In this document: in pieces, positions 27,324 through 36,412 of the stretch
How the letters are laid out: the number at the start of each line of letters is the position of its first letter
How positions within the stretch are numbered: the first letter of the stretch is position 1
Assembly (NCBI RefSeq): GCF_001632745.1
Contig: NZ_LQRT01000035.1
Location: 310,001-374,000, forward strand
Length of the DNA stretch: 64,000 bases
Direction: 5' to 3'
Origin: Aquimarina aggregata
GTDB taxonomy: Bacteria; Bacteroidota; Bacteroidia; Flavobacteriales; Flavobacteriaceae
Made by a program: the position numbers and the translations under genes
Notes under the pieces: model-generated
Database searches by the model: none
The model's input: only the letters and a program-made list of their open reading frames with translations
What the model was told of the DNA's origin: nothing

Positions 27324-27833
27324 ATGAAACAATTTAAGACATTATTAATAGCTTTTACATTAATCATAGGGACATCAGGTTTTGTAAACGCTCAATCTAA
27401 AGTAGCTCACATTGCATCACAAGCACTTGTAGAATCTATGCCTGCTTTTAAAGCTGCTAAGAGTGAAATTGAAAAACTAAACAAAACTTATGATGCTGAA
27501 ATCAGAAATATGGTTTTAGAGTTGCAAAACACTATTAAAAAATACTCTGCAGAAGCTGAAACTAAAACTGACGAAGAAAATCTAAAAAGACAGCAAGAAA
27601 TTCAGGCTACAGAAAAAAGCATCAACGATTACAGACAAAATGCACTTAAAGATCTTCAGAAAAAAGAGATTGAGTTAATGAAACCAATCTATGAAAAAGC
27701 ACGTACTTCTATTCAAAAAGTAGCACGAGCACAAGGATTTCAATATGTATTAGATTCTACTACAGGAACTGGAGTAATCATGGCCGATGGTAAAGACCTA
27801 ACGGCTGATGTAAAAAAGGATTTAGGTATCTAA
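27324..27833 (+). CDS. OmpH/Skp-family periplasmic chaperone, short form
   Basis: 169 residues with a signal peptide ending in VNAQ near residue 24, then SKVAHIASQALVESMPAFK, a helical coiled-coil middle and VARAQGFQYVLDSTTGTGV near the end. This is the standard size of Skp/OmpH. It is last in the porG-uppS-bamA-ompH-ompH run, and the terminator at 27857 closes the operon. Confidence 0.92.
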   Translation: MKQFKTLLIAFTLIIGTSGFVNAQSKVAHIASQALVESMPAFKAAKSEIEKLNKTYDAEIRNMVLELQNTIKKYSAEAETKTDEENLKRQQEIQATEKSINDYRQNALKDLQKKEIELMKPIYEKARTSIQKVARAQGFQYVLDSTTGTGVIMADGKDLTADVKKDLGI

Positions 27834-27856
27834 AACCTTTACTTTCAACAAAAAAT

Positions 27857-27890
27857 AAAAAAACAGTAAGACGCTTCTTACTGTTTTTTT
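27857..27890 (+). terminator. Terminator of the bamA-ompH operon
   Basis: Perfect 14-bp arms (27857-27870 and 27877-27890) around a 6-nt loop; the right arm ends in seven Ts. It is 23 bp after the second ompH stop. Confidence 0.9.
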
Positions 27891-27897
27891 ATTTTTG
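27890..27897 (+). promoter_or_regulatory. Possible -7 element TATTTTTG for murI
   Basis: A TAnnTTTG match directly abutting the terminator and 20 bp before the murI ATG. The expected -33 region falls inside the terminator stem and has no TTG, so support is weak. Confidence 0.35.
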
Positions 27898-27917
27898 GCA
27901 CAAACTATATTTCAATC

Positions 27918-28709
27918 ATGCAAAATCACCCTATCGGCATATTCGATTCTGGAGTTGGAGGCACCTCTATTTGGACAGAAATTACAAGAGTGTTGCCTAA
28001 TGAAAATACCATATATCTGGCTGATAGTAAATACGCTCCTTATGGTAGACGAAGTAAAGATGAAATTATTAAATTAAGTATTAAAAACACAGAAAAGTTA
28101 CTATCACTTAATTGTAAAATTATTGTTGTTGCCTGCAATACGGCTACTACAAATGCTATAAAAGAACTTCGATCCACATATCAGATTCCGTTTATTGGCA
28201 TAGAACCAGCCATAAAACCTGCCGCGTTAAATTCTAAAACAAAAAAAATAGGAGTACTCGCCACAAAAGGAACATTATCAAGTGAATTATTTGCTAAAAC
28301 ATCTGATTTGTATACTCAAAATATAGAAGTAATCGATGTCATTGGAACAGGATTGGTAGAGTTAATAGAAGAAGGAAAAATTAAAACCAAAGAAATGTAT
28401 ACGTTACTATATTCGTATATCAAACCAATGATCGATAAAAATATTGATTATTTGGTTCTAGGTTGTAGTCATTACCCTTATCTTATTCCTATTCTAAAAC
28501 AAATGCTACCTCAACAAGTTAAGATTATTGATTCTGGAGAAGCTGTTGCCAAGCAGACTAAAAGTATTCTACAATCAAATAATTTATTAACGTTAAATAC
28601 AGATCCAGGAGCTCATATCCTGCATACAAATGGCAGTATTGAGACGCTAAAAAGTATAGTGCAAACTAATCCTGAAATAAACTATGACATTAGCACTTTA
28701 GTATTCTAA
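27918..28709 (+). CDS. murI: Glutamate racemase
   Basis: 263 residues. The two catalytic cysteines are in VVACNTATT (C73) and LGCSHYPYL (C183), and the N-terminal GIFDSGVGG motif (about 7-15) carries the catalytic Asp. It makes D-glutamate for peptidoglycan in the cytoplasm. It lies behind the bamA operon but is separated by a terminator. Convergent with the LytTR regulator gene, with 4 bp between stops. Confidence 0.96.
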   Translation: MQNHPIGIFDSGVGGTSIWTEITRVLPNENTIYLADSKYAPYGRRSKDEIIKLSIKNTEKLLSLNCKIIVVACNTATTNAIKELRSTYQIPFIGIEPAIKPAALNSKTKKIGVLATKGTLSSELFAKTSDLYTQNIEVIDVIGTGLVELIEEGKIKTKEMYTLLYSYIKPMIDKNIDYLVLGCSHYPYLIPILKQMLPQQVKIIDSGEAVAKQTKSILQSNNLLTLNTDPGAHILHTNGSIETLKSIVQTNPEINYDISTLVF

Positions 28710-28713
28710 ATTA

Positions 28714-29445
28714 CTATTTAAAGTAATCTAAGAGCACCCCTTTTTTAGAAGAAGACACTGCTAATTCTTTTCCTGAAGAAAGGACAATACTCCCCCCCTT
28801 TCCTTTTCTATACCTTGTAATTTTACTAACATTAACCAGAAAGCTTTTGTGCGTTCGAACAAAACCTTCAGTGCTTAAAGAATCTTCAAAATACTTTAAT
28901 GTTTTACTCACTAATTTTTGCCCTTGATCAAGATAGATTTTAGTATAATTATCATCTGCCTGACAATATAAAATATCAGAGATTTTTAACACCTCAAATC
29001 CGTCTTGTTGTGGTATCGTAATCTTGCCCTCTGCCGTAGTTACTTTTGGTATCAAAACTGCATCTTGAAGTTCTTTTTCTCTTTGTCTTATATGACTTAC
29101 ATGGTCCACAGCCTTAATTAGATTATCTATTGCAATGGGTTTCAACAAATAATAAGTGGCCTGTGCATTTAATGCATCTACTGCATAATGATCATAGGCC
29201 GTTACAAAAACGATTTCAAAAGAACGATCTGGTACTTGCTCTAATAAATCAAATGCATTTCCGTATGGCATCTCAACATCAAGAAATAACACATCTGGTG
29301 TATGTTGCGCGAGTAATGTAATAGTCTCCTGTACACTCGCTGCCTCGCCAAGAACAGTTACTGATGGACAATATTTTCCTAAATAGTTTCGAATAATAGC
29401 TCTGCTATTTGCTTCATCATCTACTACGATTGCTGTTAAGTTCAT
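28714..29445 (-). CDS. LytTR-family response regulator
   Basis: 243 residues. The receiver domain has the phospho-acceptor D56 in LFLDVEMP with acidic partners DD at about 9-10 and Lys in LLKPI. The C-terminal LytTR DNA-binding domain (about 140-240) has the ILYCQADDNYTKIYL and FVRTHKSFLVN blocks. Such regulators pair with LytS-type kinases; here the kinase gene lies 21 bp upstream in the same operon. Target genes are unknown. Confidence 0.93.
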   Translation of the reverse strand: MNLTAIVVDDEANSRAIIRNYLGKYCPSVTVLGEAASVQETITLLAQHTPDVLFLDVEMPYGNAFDLLEQVPDRSFEIVFVTAYDHYAVDALNAQATYYLLKPIAIDNLIKAVDHVSHIRQREKELQDAVLIPKVTTAEGKITIPQQDGFEVLKISDILYCQADDNYTKIYLDQGQKLVSKTLKYFEDSLSTEGFVRTHKSFLVNVSKITRYRKGKGGSIVLSSGKELAVSSSKKGVLLDYFK

Positions 29446-29466
29446 GAATATATATTTTCAATATTT

Positions 29467-31680
29467 TTAAATTTCTTTTTTGAGAATTAACTTCACTTGC
29501 GTTCCTTCTGCATTGTTTTCTGGGTCTGACACAAGAACGTCAACCTTGTCTTTATACATTTTATTAAGGATAGCGATTCGCTTTTTGATATTCCCCATTC
29601 CTTTAGATTTTTGTCTTTTTTGATTTGATGTTTTCAATTCTTTAGATTTTTTACGTCCAATTCCATCATCGACAATAGTAATTTCGATACTGTCCGAGTT
29701 TATTTCTTGAAATTTTATAGATAACATGCCCTTCTCTGTTTTATAACGTAACCCATGCCATACAGCATTTTCTACATAGGGTTGTAGTAACATCGGCGGA
29801 ATCATATACTGATCTATATTAATCTCAGGATCTACATCAATTGTATAATCGAACTTATCTTGAAATCTAAAGTGTTCTAACTGCACGTATACTTGCAGCA
29901 GTTCTATTTCTTTTTCTAAGGGTATAAAATCTTCTTCACTATTTTCTAATACTGATCGCATCAAAATTGAGAAATCGGTTAAATATCGATTAGCTGTTCT
30001 TTCATCACTTGTTGCTATAAATGTATTTACAGAATTTAACGCATTAAAAATGAAATGTGGATTCATTTGAGAACGCAATGACTTAAGTGCTAAAAGATTA
30101 TTTGCATATCGTTGCTGTTTCATATTGCGATACATCAAATATGCCGCAAGTAATAGTAAAACAGTCAAACCAATCAAAAAATAAATAATGATTTGCTGTC
30201 TTAGGCTTTGTTGATTTACCAACTCCTGAGAAGCAAATGCCAATTTATATCTTGTTTCATTTAATTCTCTATCCTTCTCTAACGTTGTGATTCTATTTGC
30301 GCGTTGGGCTAATTCTCTACTAAAACGAGCTGCTTGTGAGATTTGTTGGTCTTTTTGAACATACAGCTTATCGATAATCACTTCGTATTCTTTAAAAGCG
30401 TCAGAAGCCTTTTCTAATTCTCCTTTTTCTCTATACACCTCTCCTAACTTTCGAGTTGCATCTTTTTGAACAATTAAATCATTTTTAGAAGCTGCTTCTT
30501 TTATACTCTCATCAAGATACGTGATTGCTTCATCATACTTCTCTTGAGCAGCAAAAGCATTTGCTATTTTATAATTTTGTACCTGTGGGGTTAATGCATT
30601 ATCATCATCTAATGGTTGCACAGAATCTTTTACAACTTTAATATCTTTTATATCTTCTAGTGCTTCTTTTCGTAATTGTATTTCTTTATCATAGCTACTA
30701 CTTTTATTATAAAAATCTGCTGCGACACTACGTTGTCGTGCCGATGTTTTTTTATCTTTTTGTTGTGCAAGCTGCACAGAATTATCTAAATATTCTTCGG
30801 CATCTATAATATTTCCTTGTTGTTGTAATAAGCCCGCAAGCTTAGAGTTTAACCCTATGACTTTAGTATCATTTTTTTTACGCTGACTTAATGCTAGTGC
30901 TTTATTATAACTTGTGATAGCTTCTATAGTATTTTGTAAACCAACATAGCTATCTCCTATCCCTTCATACACTAAAATTTTCTGGTTACTCGAAAGTCGT
31001 GATTTCAATAATTCTTTAAAAGTATTTAGAGCCGCCTGGTAATTTTTACTTTCAAGTTGCGCGCTTGCCAATTTAATTTTTACATCAGTATTATATTTAT
31101 TTTTTAAACTAATTAGATAATTACTCTCAGCAAGATCTGGTTGTTTCCAAAAATTATAGATATCTGCAAGAGTTTCAAAAAGTTCTGCTTTTTTACTTGC
31201 TCCAGCGGGGTCATCATCTCTTATAGTTTCTAATGCATTTGTGATATACCCAATACTGGTTGATGCATCTTTTTTTAGCTCTTTTTTTGCGGCATTTAAA
31301 TTGTCTCTATAGGTTACTTCTCTTTTTTGCTTAGAGATTGATTTTGATTTTGATTGTATAGGATTATCTTTTACCTCGATATCTATTCGTTGCCCATCTT
31401 TAATAGTATATCGTACAGTAGCAAAATCATCATGACTTATAACTAGTTCATCTCCAACTTTTGCTTCTATTCTAAAATCACCAAAAACATCTGTTTTAAC
31501 AGTTCCTTTTCCTAGTATTGTGACCTCAACATCTTTAATTCCTTTTCGAGTACTTTGTTCTTTTACAGAACCCTTAATACTCATTGACTTTGATGTTGTC
31601 CTACTTCGTGTATCTTCTTGCCCTAAAACCAATGCAGGTAGTAGCCAAAGACAAATCATCATCAAGCTTATCTTCTTCAT
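29467..31680 (-). CDS. LytS-type sensor histidine kinase with TPR sensor region
   Basis: 737 residues from the ATG at 31680, which gives a signal peptide (MKKISLMMICLWLL...VLGQ). A longer ORF to 31818 adds 46 polar residues before it and is rejected. Domain order: carboxypeptidase-regulatory-like beta-sandwich (about 35-105, KGIKDVEVTILGKGTVKTD), TPR repeats (about 130-470), a coiled coil, one transmembrane helix (about 505-525), and a His-kinase domain with H542 in NPHFIFNAL and ATP-lid motifs DDGIGRK and KGMGNIKKRI. The sensor part is periplasmic. It should phosphorylate the adjacent LytTR regulator. The N-terminal carboxypeptidase-like domain makes the architecture somewhat unusual. Confidence 0.88.
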   Translation of the reverse strand: MKKISLMMICLWLLPALVLGQEDTRSRTTSKSMSIKGSVKEQSTRKGIKDVEVTILGKGTVKTDVFGDFRIEAKVGDELVISHDDFATVRYTIKDGQRIDIEVKDNPIQSKSKSISKQKREVTYRDNLNAAKKELKKDASTSIGYITNALETIRDDDPAGASKKAELFETLADIYNFWKQPDLAESNYLISLKNKYNTDVKIKLASAQLESKNYQAALNTFKELLKSRLSSNQKILVYEGIGDSYVGLQNTIEAITSYNKALALSQRKKNDTKVIGLNSKLAGLLQQQGNIIDAEEYLDNSVQLAQQKDKKTSARQRSVAADFYNKSSSYDKEIQLRKEALEDIKDIKVVKDSVQPLDDDNALTPQVQNYKIANAFAAQEKYDEAITYLDESIKEAASKNDLIVQKDATRKLGEVYREKGELEKASDAFKEYEVIIDKLYVQKDQQISQAARFSRELAQRANRITTLEKDRELNETRYKLAFASQELVNQQSLRQQIIIYFLIGLTVLLLLAAYLMYRNMKQQRYANNLLALKSLRSQMNPHFIFNALNSVNTFIATSDERTANRYLTDFSILMRSVLENSEEDFIPLEKEIELLQVYVQLEHFRFQDKFDYTIDVDPEINIDQYMIPPMLLQPYVENAVWHGLRYKTEKGMLSIKFQEINSDSIEITIVDDGIGRKKSKELKTSNQKRQKSKGMGNIKKRIAILNKMYKDKVDVLVSDPENNAEGTQVKLILKKEI

Positions 31681-31702
31681 CCTATTCTTATTTGAATAGG
31701 AT
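31679..31702 (-). promoter_or_regulatory. Inverted repeat at the kinase start codon
   Basis: A perfect 9-bp inverted repeat (ATCCTATTC, 6-nt spacer, GAATAGGAT) whose left arm overlaps the ATG of the kinase gene. In the mRNA it would fold over the ribosome binding site. A second imperfect palindrome (31710-31726, ATCCATTT against AAATGGGAT) lies next to it. It could be an operator or a translational switch. Confidence 0.5.
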
Positions 31703-31900
31703 AAACTTAATCCATTTAAATGGGATAATAAAATCCTTATCCTACGGTTTAACTGATTTTCAGGACATTTTGTTCTTAAAAAAGGGTTTTTACTAATTAG
31801 AAATACGTGTTCACTCATTTATCATCGTCAATCCCTCATTATAGGTTTTATATCAAAAAAGATGCATCTAGTTTTACTTCAAATTAAAAAAAGGGAAACA

Positions 31901-33073
31901 ATGAAGACATTTTATATTTGGAGTATTGCTAGTATACTATTTAGCATTTCTTGTACAGCGAATAATAAAAGTAATGCTAAGCTTTTATTTAACAACAATG
32001 ACAATCATCTTATACAAACGATAAAAACAGACCCTAATACGCGTAATATACAGGTAGCATTATTATTAGATACCAGTAACAGTATGGATGGTCTTATCGA
32101 TCAAGCTAAAGCACAATTATGGGAGATTGTGAATGAGCTTTCTTATGCCAAATGCGGGCACCATAGTATACAATTAGAAATTGCGTTATACGAGTACGGA
32201 AATGATGGTTTACCATCTCAAGAAGGTTTTATACGACAGGTACTCCCATTTTCTAATGATTTAGATGAAATTTCAAAAGAACTTTTTGCCTTAACCACAA
32301 ATGGCGGAAATGAATATTGTGGTAAGGTAATCAACACATCGATTAATCAATTAAATTGGAAAAAGAGTAATGACCATCTTAAGTTAATATTTATAGCCGG
32401 AAATGAACCTTTTACACAAGGCCCAGTAAATTATAAGGACGCAGCTACTGATGCTGTAGAAAAAGATATTTCTATCAACACTATTTTTTGTGGCAACTTT
32501 AGACAAGGTGTCGATACCCGTTGGAAAGATGGAGCTGATATGACTAGAGGTGAATATACAGCCATTGATCACAATAGAGCTACAGTACATATTGCTACAC
32601 CATATGATGATATTATCTTAGATCTTAATCATAAATTAAACGACACTTATATCTACTATGGTAGCAATGGCGCTCAAAAAAGAAGCACACAAGTCGCACA
32701 AGACAGCAATGCTCGCGCCTATAGTGAAGCCAATGCCGTAAGCAGAGCAGTAAGTAAAAGCTCTGGGTTTTATAAAAATAAAAGTTGGGACCTTATTGAT
32801 GCCGCAGAAGACGAATCTTTTGAAGTAGAAGAAGTCGCTAAAGACAATCTACCTAAAGAACTTAAAGAAAAATCTAAAACAGAATTAAAACAATATATCG
32901 CAAAGAAAAGCAAAGACAGAAAAGAGATTCAGCAGAAAATACAAGAACTCAATAAAAAGCGTATTACCTATCTTAAAAATAATCGCAAGAAAAATGACTC
33001 GAACTTAGAAACCGCATTATTAAATGCAATAAAAAAACAAGGCAAAGAAAAGTCTTTTAGTTGGGAGGAATAA
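31901..33073 (+). CDS. VWA-domain lipoprotein
   Basis: 390 residues from the ATG at 31901, preceded by AAGGGAAAC and giving a lipoprotein signal with Cys18 (FSISC). An ORF start at 31862 adds 13 residues and is unlikely. The VWA domain starts at QVALLLDTSNSM, with the metal-site residues D57, S59 and S61 (DxSxS). The C-terminal 90 residues are a charged coiled coil. VWA lipoproteins are thought to mediate protein-protein contacts at the envelope. Divergent from the kinase gene; it ends in a terminator. Confidence 0.85.
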   Translation: MKTFYIWSIASILFSISCTANNKSNAKLLFNNNDNHLIQTIKTDPNTRNIQVALLLDTSNSMDGLIDQAKAQLWEIVNELSYAKCGHHSIQLEIALYEYGNDGLPSQEGFIRQVLPFSNDLDEISKELFALTTNGGNEYCGKVINTSINQLNWKKSNDHLKLIFIAGNEPFTQGPVNYKDAATDAVEKDISINTIFCGNFRQGVDTRWKDGADMTRGEYTAIDHNRATVHIATPYDDIILDLNHKLNDTYIYYGSNGAQKRSTQVAQDSNARAYSEANAVSRAVSKSSGFYKNKSWDLIDAAEDESFEVEEVAKDNLPKELKEKSKTELKQYIAKKSKDRKEIQQKIQELNKKRITYLKNNRKKNDSNLETALLNAIKKQGKEKSFSWEE

Positions 33074-33094
33074 TTCATATTCATTAATTGGAAA

Positions 33095-33138
33095 AAACAC
33101 CACTAGAAATGTTACTATTTTTAGTGGTGTTTCTTTTT
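33095..33138 (+). terminator. Terminator of the VWA gene
   Basis: 11-bp arms AAACACCACTA (33095-33105) and TAGTGGTGTTT (33122-33132) with a 16-nt loop, followed by CTTTTT. 21 bp after the stop codon. Confidence 0.8.
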
Positions 33139-33271
33139 AGGTATATCTAAATACCAATCTCGATAATAGTTATACTTTAATAGGGACCAATGCATACAAA
33201 CGAAAATATATGTACTTTTATATATATACAATTGTAACCCACAATAAAAAAAACATAGCGTAATCTTACAT

Positions 33272-34495
33272 ATGATGACCGAACTAAACACTGAAAATCA
33301 AATCTCGAAAAACAGAAACTTCTTAATAGACTTATCAGATCAAAATGATGATTCTCTAGATTTGAAATATTTAATACACAATTTTTGTGGTACAGTAGTA
33401 AAAGGCATTTCGGAAATTCAAAAGACATCTAATAAAATTAGAGTGTATGCCATTGGGCATATTGAACAGTTACAACACGAAACTGACACTGTTCTTATAA
33501 TCAAAGAACTATCCTTTAATTATGAGAACATAGTTAAAAAGAATTTTAAAATTACAAGTCTTGGTAAAGCCCCAATTAATATGCATAATGCAGGTGTTTT
33601 TTATAGAGATTTTTTTGATAACATTGATTACTTCAATAAAATTAAATCTGAACATGAATTTCAAAATTTGACAGAATCAAATAAGGAATCAATGGCGTTA
33701 AGAAAAGGAATTTATTTAACTAAAGTCATCAAAGACAAAAAGGAAGCATTACATTTTAGGCTTTTAAGGTGCTCTAGTAACTTAACTGGACCAACTGATA
33801 ATTTCCGAGAAACTGACGATCAAATTGTAAATTCACTAAATAATATAATACAATTTGATTTTGAAAAAAACACCAAATTGAATCATGTTTTAGCGCAAAT
33901 TTATCTGAACAAGAAAAAAGATGAAAATACCTCCAAAGAAATAAAAGCAAAAATAAAAGCACATTCAGATAAAACCAAAGATATGCCCAAAGAAGGATTG
34001 ATTGCTTTTTGTACTTTTTATGACAGCACTAATTTCGAAAAACTAACCCCCTCTAAAACAGATAAGTTTGATTGGTGTTACAAAAAATCTAGTGGATTAA
34101 CGAAACTTCTATTTAAACTGAAAAACACAGTAAATGATGATTCTTTAGAAAGAGAGTTTAGTATAACCTTATATCCTAATTCTGTATTTTTAATTCCACT
34201 ATCTACAAATAGATTATATACGCATGAAATTAAACCTTCTGTTTTAAATATTGACAAAATTCATGTCAGAATGGGCTACATCATACGTTGTTCTAACTTA
34301 GAAGCTACCTTTACAAATAATCAAACATACATAAAAGAAAATGGCGATTTGATAAAGCTCGAGCAGATGAATAGTAAAACAATGAATAATTTGCGAGACT
34401 CTTATTACAAAGAAAATAAATCTGAAAAAGTTGTTGACTACGGAAAAATTCATTTTAGTATGAATTCAGGAGACTACCAAAAACCGATATATTAA
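33272..34495 (+). CDS. AlkB-like 2-oxoglutarate/Fe(II) oxygenase relative, long copy
   Basis: 407 residues, cytoplasmic. The C-terminal ~200 residues align by eye with the protein of the next gene: AHSDKTKD with LIAFCTFYD corresponds to YHSDQCLD with YIALFSCYE, and TNRLYTHEI to TNSKYLHKI. This gives an Fe-site HxD (H231, D233), a distal His (H318), and R333/R339 six apart as in the RxxxxxR end of AlkB proteins. The N-terminal ~200 residues are of unknown origin and include a conserved-looking GPTDNFRETDDQIV segment. No AT-rich codon difference from neighbours was noticed. Separated from the next gene by 14 bp. Substrate (nucleic acid, protein or small molecule) unknown. Confidence 0.6.
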   Translation: MMTELNTENQISKNRNFLIDLSDQNDDSLDLKYLIHNFCGTVVKGISEIQKTSNKIRVYAIGHIEQLQHETDTVLIIKELSFNYENIVKKNFKITSLGKAPINMHNAGVFYRDFFDNIDYFNKIKSEHEFQNLTESNKESMALRKGIYLTKVIKDKKEALHFRLLRCSSNLTGPTDNFRETDDQIVNSLNNIIQFDFEKNTKLNHVLAQIYLNKKKDENTSKEIKAKIKAHSDKTKDMPKEGLIAFCTFYDSTNFEKLTPSKTDKFDWCYKKSSGLTKLLFKLKNTVNDDSLEREFSITLYPNSVFLIPLSTNRLYTHEIKPSVLNIDKIHVRMGYIIRCSNLEATFTNNQTYIKENGDLIKLEQMNSKTMNNLRDSYYKENKSEKVVDYGKIHFSMNSGDYQKPIY

Positions 34496-34509
34496 TAATT
34501 TTAGATATA

Positions 34510-35298
34510 ATGACTAAAATTGGATTTCATAAAATAGTACTTCCATTAGAGCAAAATTTATTTAATAAGTTTTCAAATTCAATTCAGTTTGAAGTAACCG
34601 GAAAAGGAAGGGTTGGTAATCATTTAGTAGGCCAAGATGATAAAGGAATTCCATTAGTTAGAACCACTACAAATTACAATATCCCAGCCTATATATTTTC
34701 TTCAAAACATAGAATAATCATTGATAGTATTAAATCAGGTGTTGATGATATTGAACTATCTTCATTAGATTTTAACAATGCCTTAATCGAAATATATGAG
34801 CAGAATTACACAAAAATGAAATATCATTCTGATCAATGTCTTGATGTAGACAAGGACTCTTATATTGCGCTTTTCTCTTGTTATGAAAGACCTGATGAGC
34901 TTTCAGAACAATCTATTAGAAAACTCAAAATCAAAGACAAAGAAACAAATGAAGAGTCAGAAATTTTATTAACTCATAATTCTGTGATATTGTTTTCTGT
35001 ATCAACAAACTCAAAATATCTTCACAAGATTGTCTTAGAACAAGTAAAAGGCATGAAACCGTTAGCTTCTGATAATAGATGGTTAGGAATAACTTTTCGC
35101 AAGTCAAATACATTTATTCAATTCAAAGATGACATTCCATATTTTCCTAACAGAGAGGTTCTAAAATTGGCTAACGAAAATCAAAGAAAAGAATTTTTTA
35201 AATTAAGAGGAGAAGAAAACAAAAACATGAATTTTATCTATCCACAACTTAATTACACTCTGAGTTTGGCAGATACCTTACCACCAAAAAAAACATGA
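34510..35298 (+). CDS. AlkB-like 2-oxoglutarate/Fe(II) oxygenase
   Basis: 262 residues, cytoplasmic. It has the double-stranded beta-helix oxygenase pattern in order: HxD in MKYHSDQ (H106, D108), a hydrophobic strand YIALFSCYE, a distal His (H172 in NSKYLHKI), then R190 and the terminal GITFR (R197), which matches the TFR ending of AlkB family members. AlkB-type enzymes oxidise methyl groups on nucleic acids or proteins using oxygen and 2-oxoglutarate. It is a paralogue of the gene just upstream, and its last 4 bp overlap the start of the next gene (ATGA), so the three are translationally linked. Confidence 0.68.
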   Translation: MTKIGFHKIVLPLEQNLFNKFSNSIQFEVTGKGRVGNHLVGQDDKGIPLVRTTTNYNIPAYIFSSKHRIIIDSIKSGVDDIELSSLDFNNALIEIYEQNYTKMKYHSDQCLDVDKDSYIALFSCYERPDELSEQSIRKLKIKDKETNEESEILLTHNSVILFSVSTNSKYLHKIVLEQVKGMKPLASDNRWLGITFRKSNTFIQFKDDIPYFPNREVLKLANENQRKEFFKLRGEENKNMNFIYPQLNYTLSLADTLPPKKT

Positions 35299-35810
35299 AC
35301 ATTACAATTAAAGTAATATGCTTCGTTTTTCTTTTATCCACTTTTGGTCTAACAAAGAATAAAGATGCGCAACCTTTTTCTAACAAATCACTACTTAAAT
35401 CTGATTTTTTAGCTTCTGGGTTTTATGTATTAAATGATTCTTTAGGTACTAAGCGAATTCTTCAAGGAACTAATGAATATTACTTTATAGAATCAAAATC
35501 TAAAATTCCTATTCATGCTCTGGAGAAAGTAAAAATTTCATTTGTAAAAAATAAAATTTTTGGTAAGGTCGAAAAACGTTTCGGTTTACTATTCAAATTA
35601 GATCCAAAAGGAGAAAATGAAATAAAAAACATGTCAAAAATTGCTCTGAAAAAAAGAGCTAAAATAGGTCTGATAATTAAAAATAAATTAATAATCGCAT
35701 CTTATATGGGCTCTGAAATAACCAACACTCCCTTTTTTATAGAAACAAATACTTCTAAAGAAGATTTAAAAAACTTAGAAAAAATCATTAAAAAAGAACT
35801 AAAAAACTAA
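35295..35810 (+). CDS. Exported SecDF-head-like protein
   Basis: 171 residues with a signal sequence (MNITIKVICFVFLLSTFGLT). The C-terminal part (about 98-170) reads LLFKLDPKGENEIKNMSKI, IGLIIKNKLIIASYMGSEI and TSKEDLKNLEKIIKKEL, the pattern of the SecD/SecF P1 head subdomain, which is otherwise the periplasmic head of the Sec translocon. Here it is a free small exported protein with no Sec motor helices. It overlaps the AlkB-like gene by 4 bp, suggesting co-translation, though one product is cytoplasmic and the other exported. Role unknown. Confidence 0.65.
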   Translation: MNITIKVICFVFLLSTFGLTKNKDAQPFSNKSLLKSDFLASGFYVLNDSLGTKRILQGTNEYYFIESKSKIPIHALEKVKISFVKNKIFGKVEKRFGLLFKLDPKGENEIKNMSKIALKKRAKIGLIIKNKLIIASYMGSEITNTPFFIETNTSKEDLKNLEKIIKKELKN

Positions 35811-35941
35811 ACAATAAAGTCTTTCATATAGTAGTATCCTATCAAATTTCAAAACCACAGTACATTCAAGAATGAACTATTGCATAAAATCATCATTTAT
35901 TTTTATACCCGAATAAATAACGATATTTTTAAAAGTAGCAT

Positions 35942-36412
35942 ATGAACTCAATTGAAATTATACTATTAAATTTTTCAGAAACAAGACGAAGAAGTATAAA
36001 GTTATGGAAGGGTATCCCTGATGAATTTTTAAACTGGAAACCCGATCAAAAAGCCTTTTCAATTCTTGAAATGATTAGACACACACTTGAAACCGAACAT
36101 TTGTTTCATACTATTATAAAAAATCGAGGGGATTTAGGAGATTATAAATCTCCTTGGATGGATTTAGAATATTCTAATTTAGAAAATGAGCTTGCCATTG
36201 CTAAAAAATATCGTGAAGATTTCATTTCTATGATTCAGAACTTAACGGCATCTGATTTAAAGACTATCAGGATCGAACGAAGAGAAGTAGGTCAAAGTAA
36301 AAACCTAGGAGATTATTTAAATAGAATCGCTTATCATGAATCTGTACATACAGGTCAAATGTTAGGATATTTAAGAACATTAGGCGTTAACCGGCCATTA
36401 ATATGGGATTAA
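35942..36412 (+). CDS. DinB-family protein
   Basis: 156 residues, a four-helix bundle by pattern. The metal-binding histidines typical of DinB/YfiT proteins are H47 (MIRHTLETE), H132 and H136 (AYHESVHTGQM). The family includes thiol-dependent transferases and many proteins of unknown role; despite the name, it is not the DNA polymerase. The stop codon overlaps the probable 5' end of the ArsR-type gene, so they are linked. Confidence 0.85.
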   Translation: MNSIEIILLNFSETRRRSIKLWKGIPDEFLNWKPDQKAFSILEMIRHTLETEHLFHTIIKNRGDLGDYKSPWMDLEYSNLENELAIAKKYREDFISMIQNLTASDLKTIRIERREVGQSKNLGDYLNRIAYHESVHTGQMLGYLRTLGVNRPLIWD

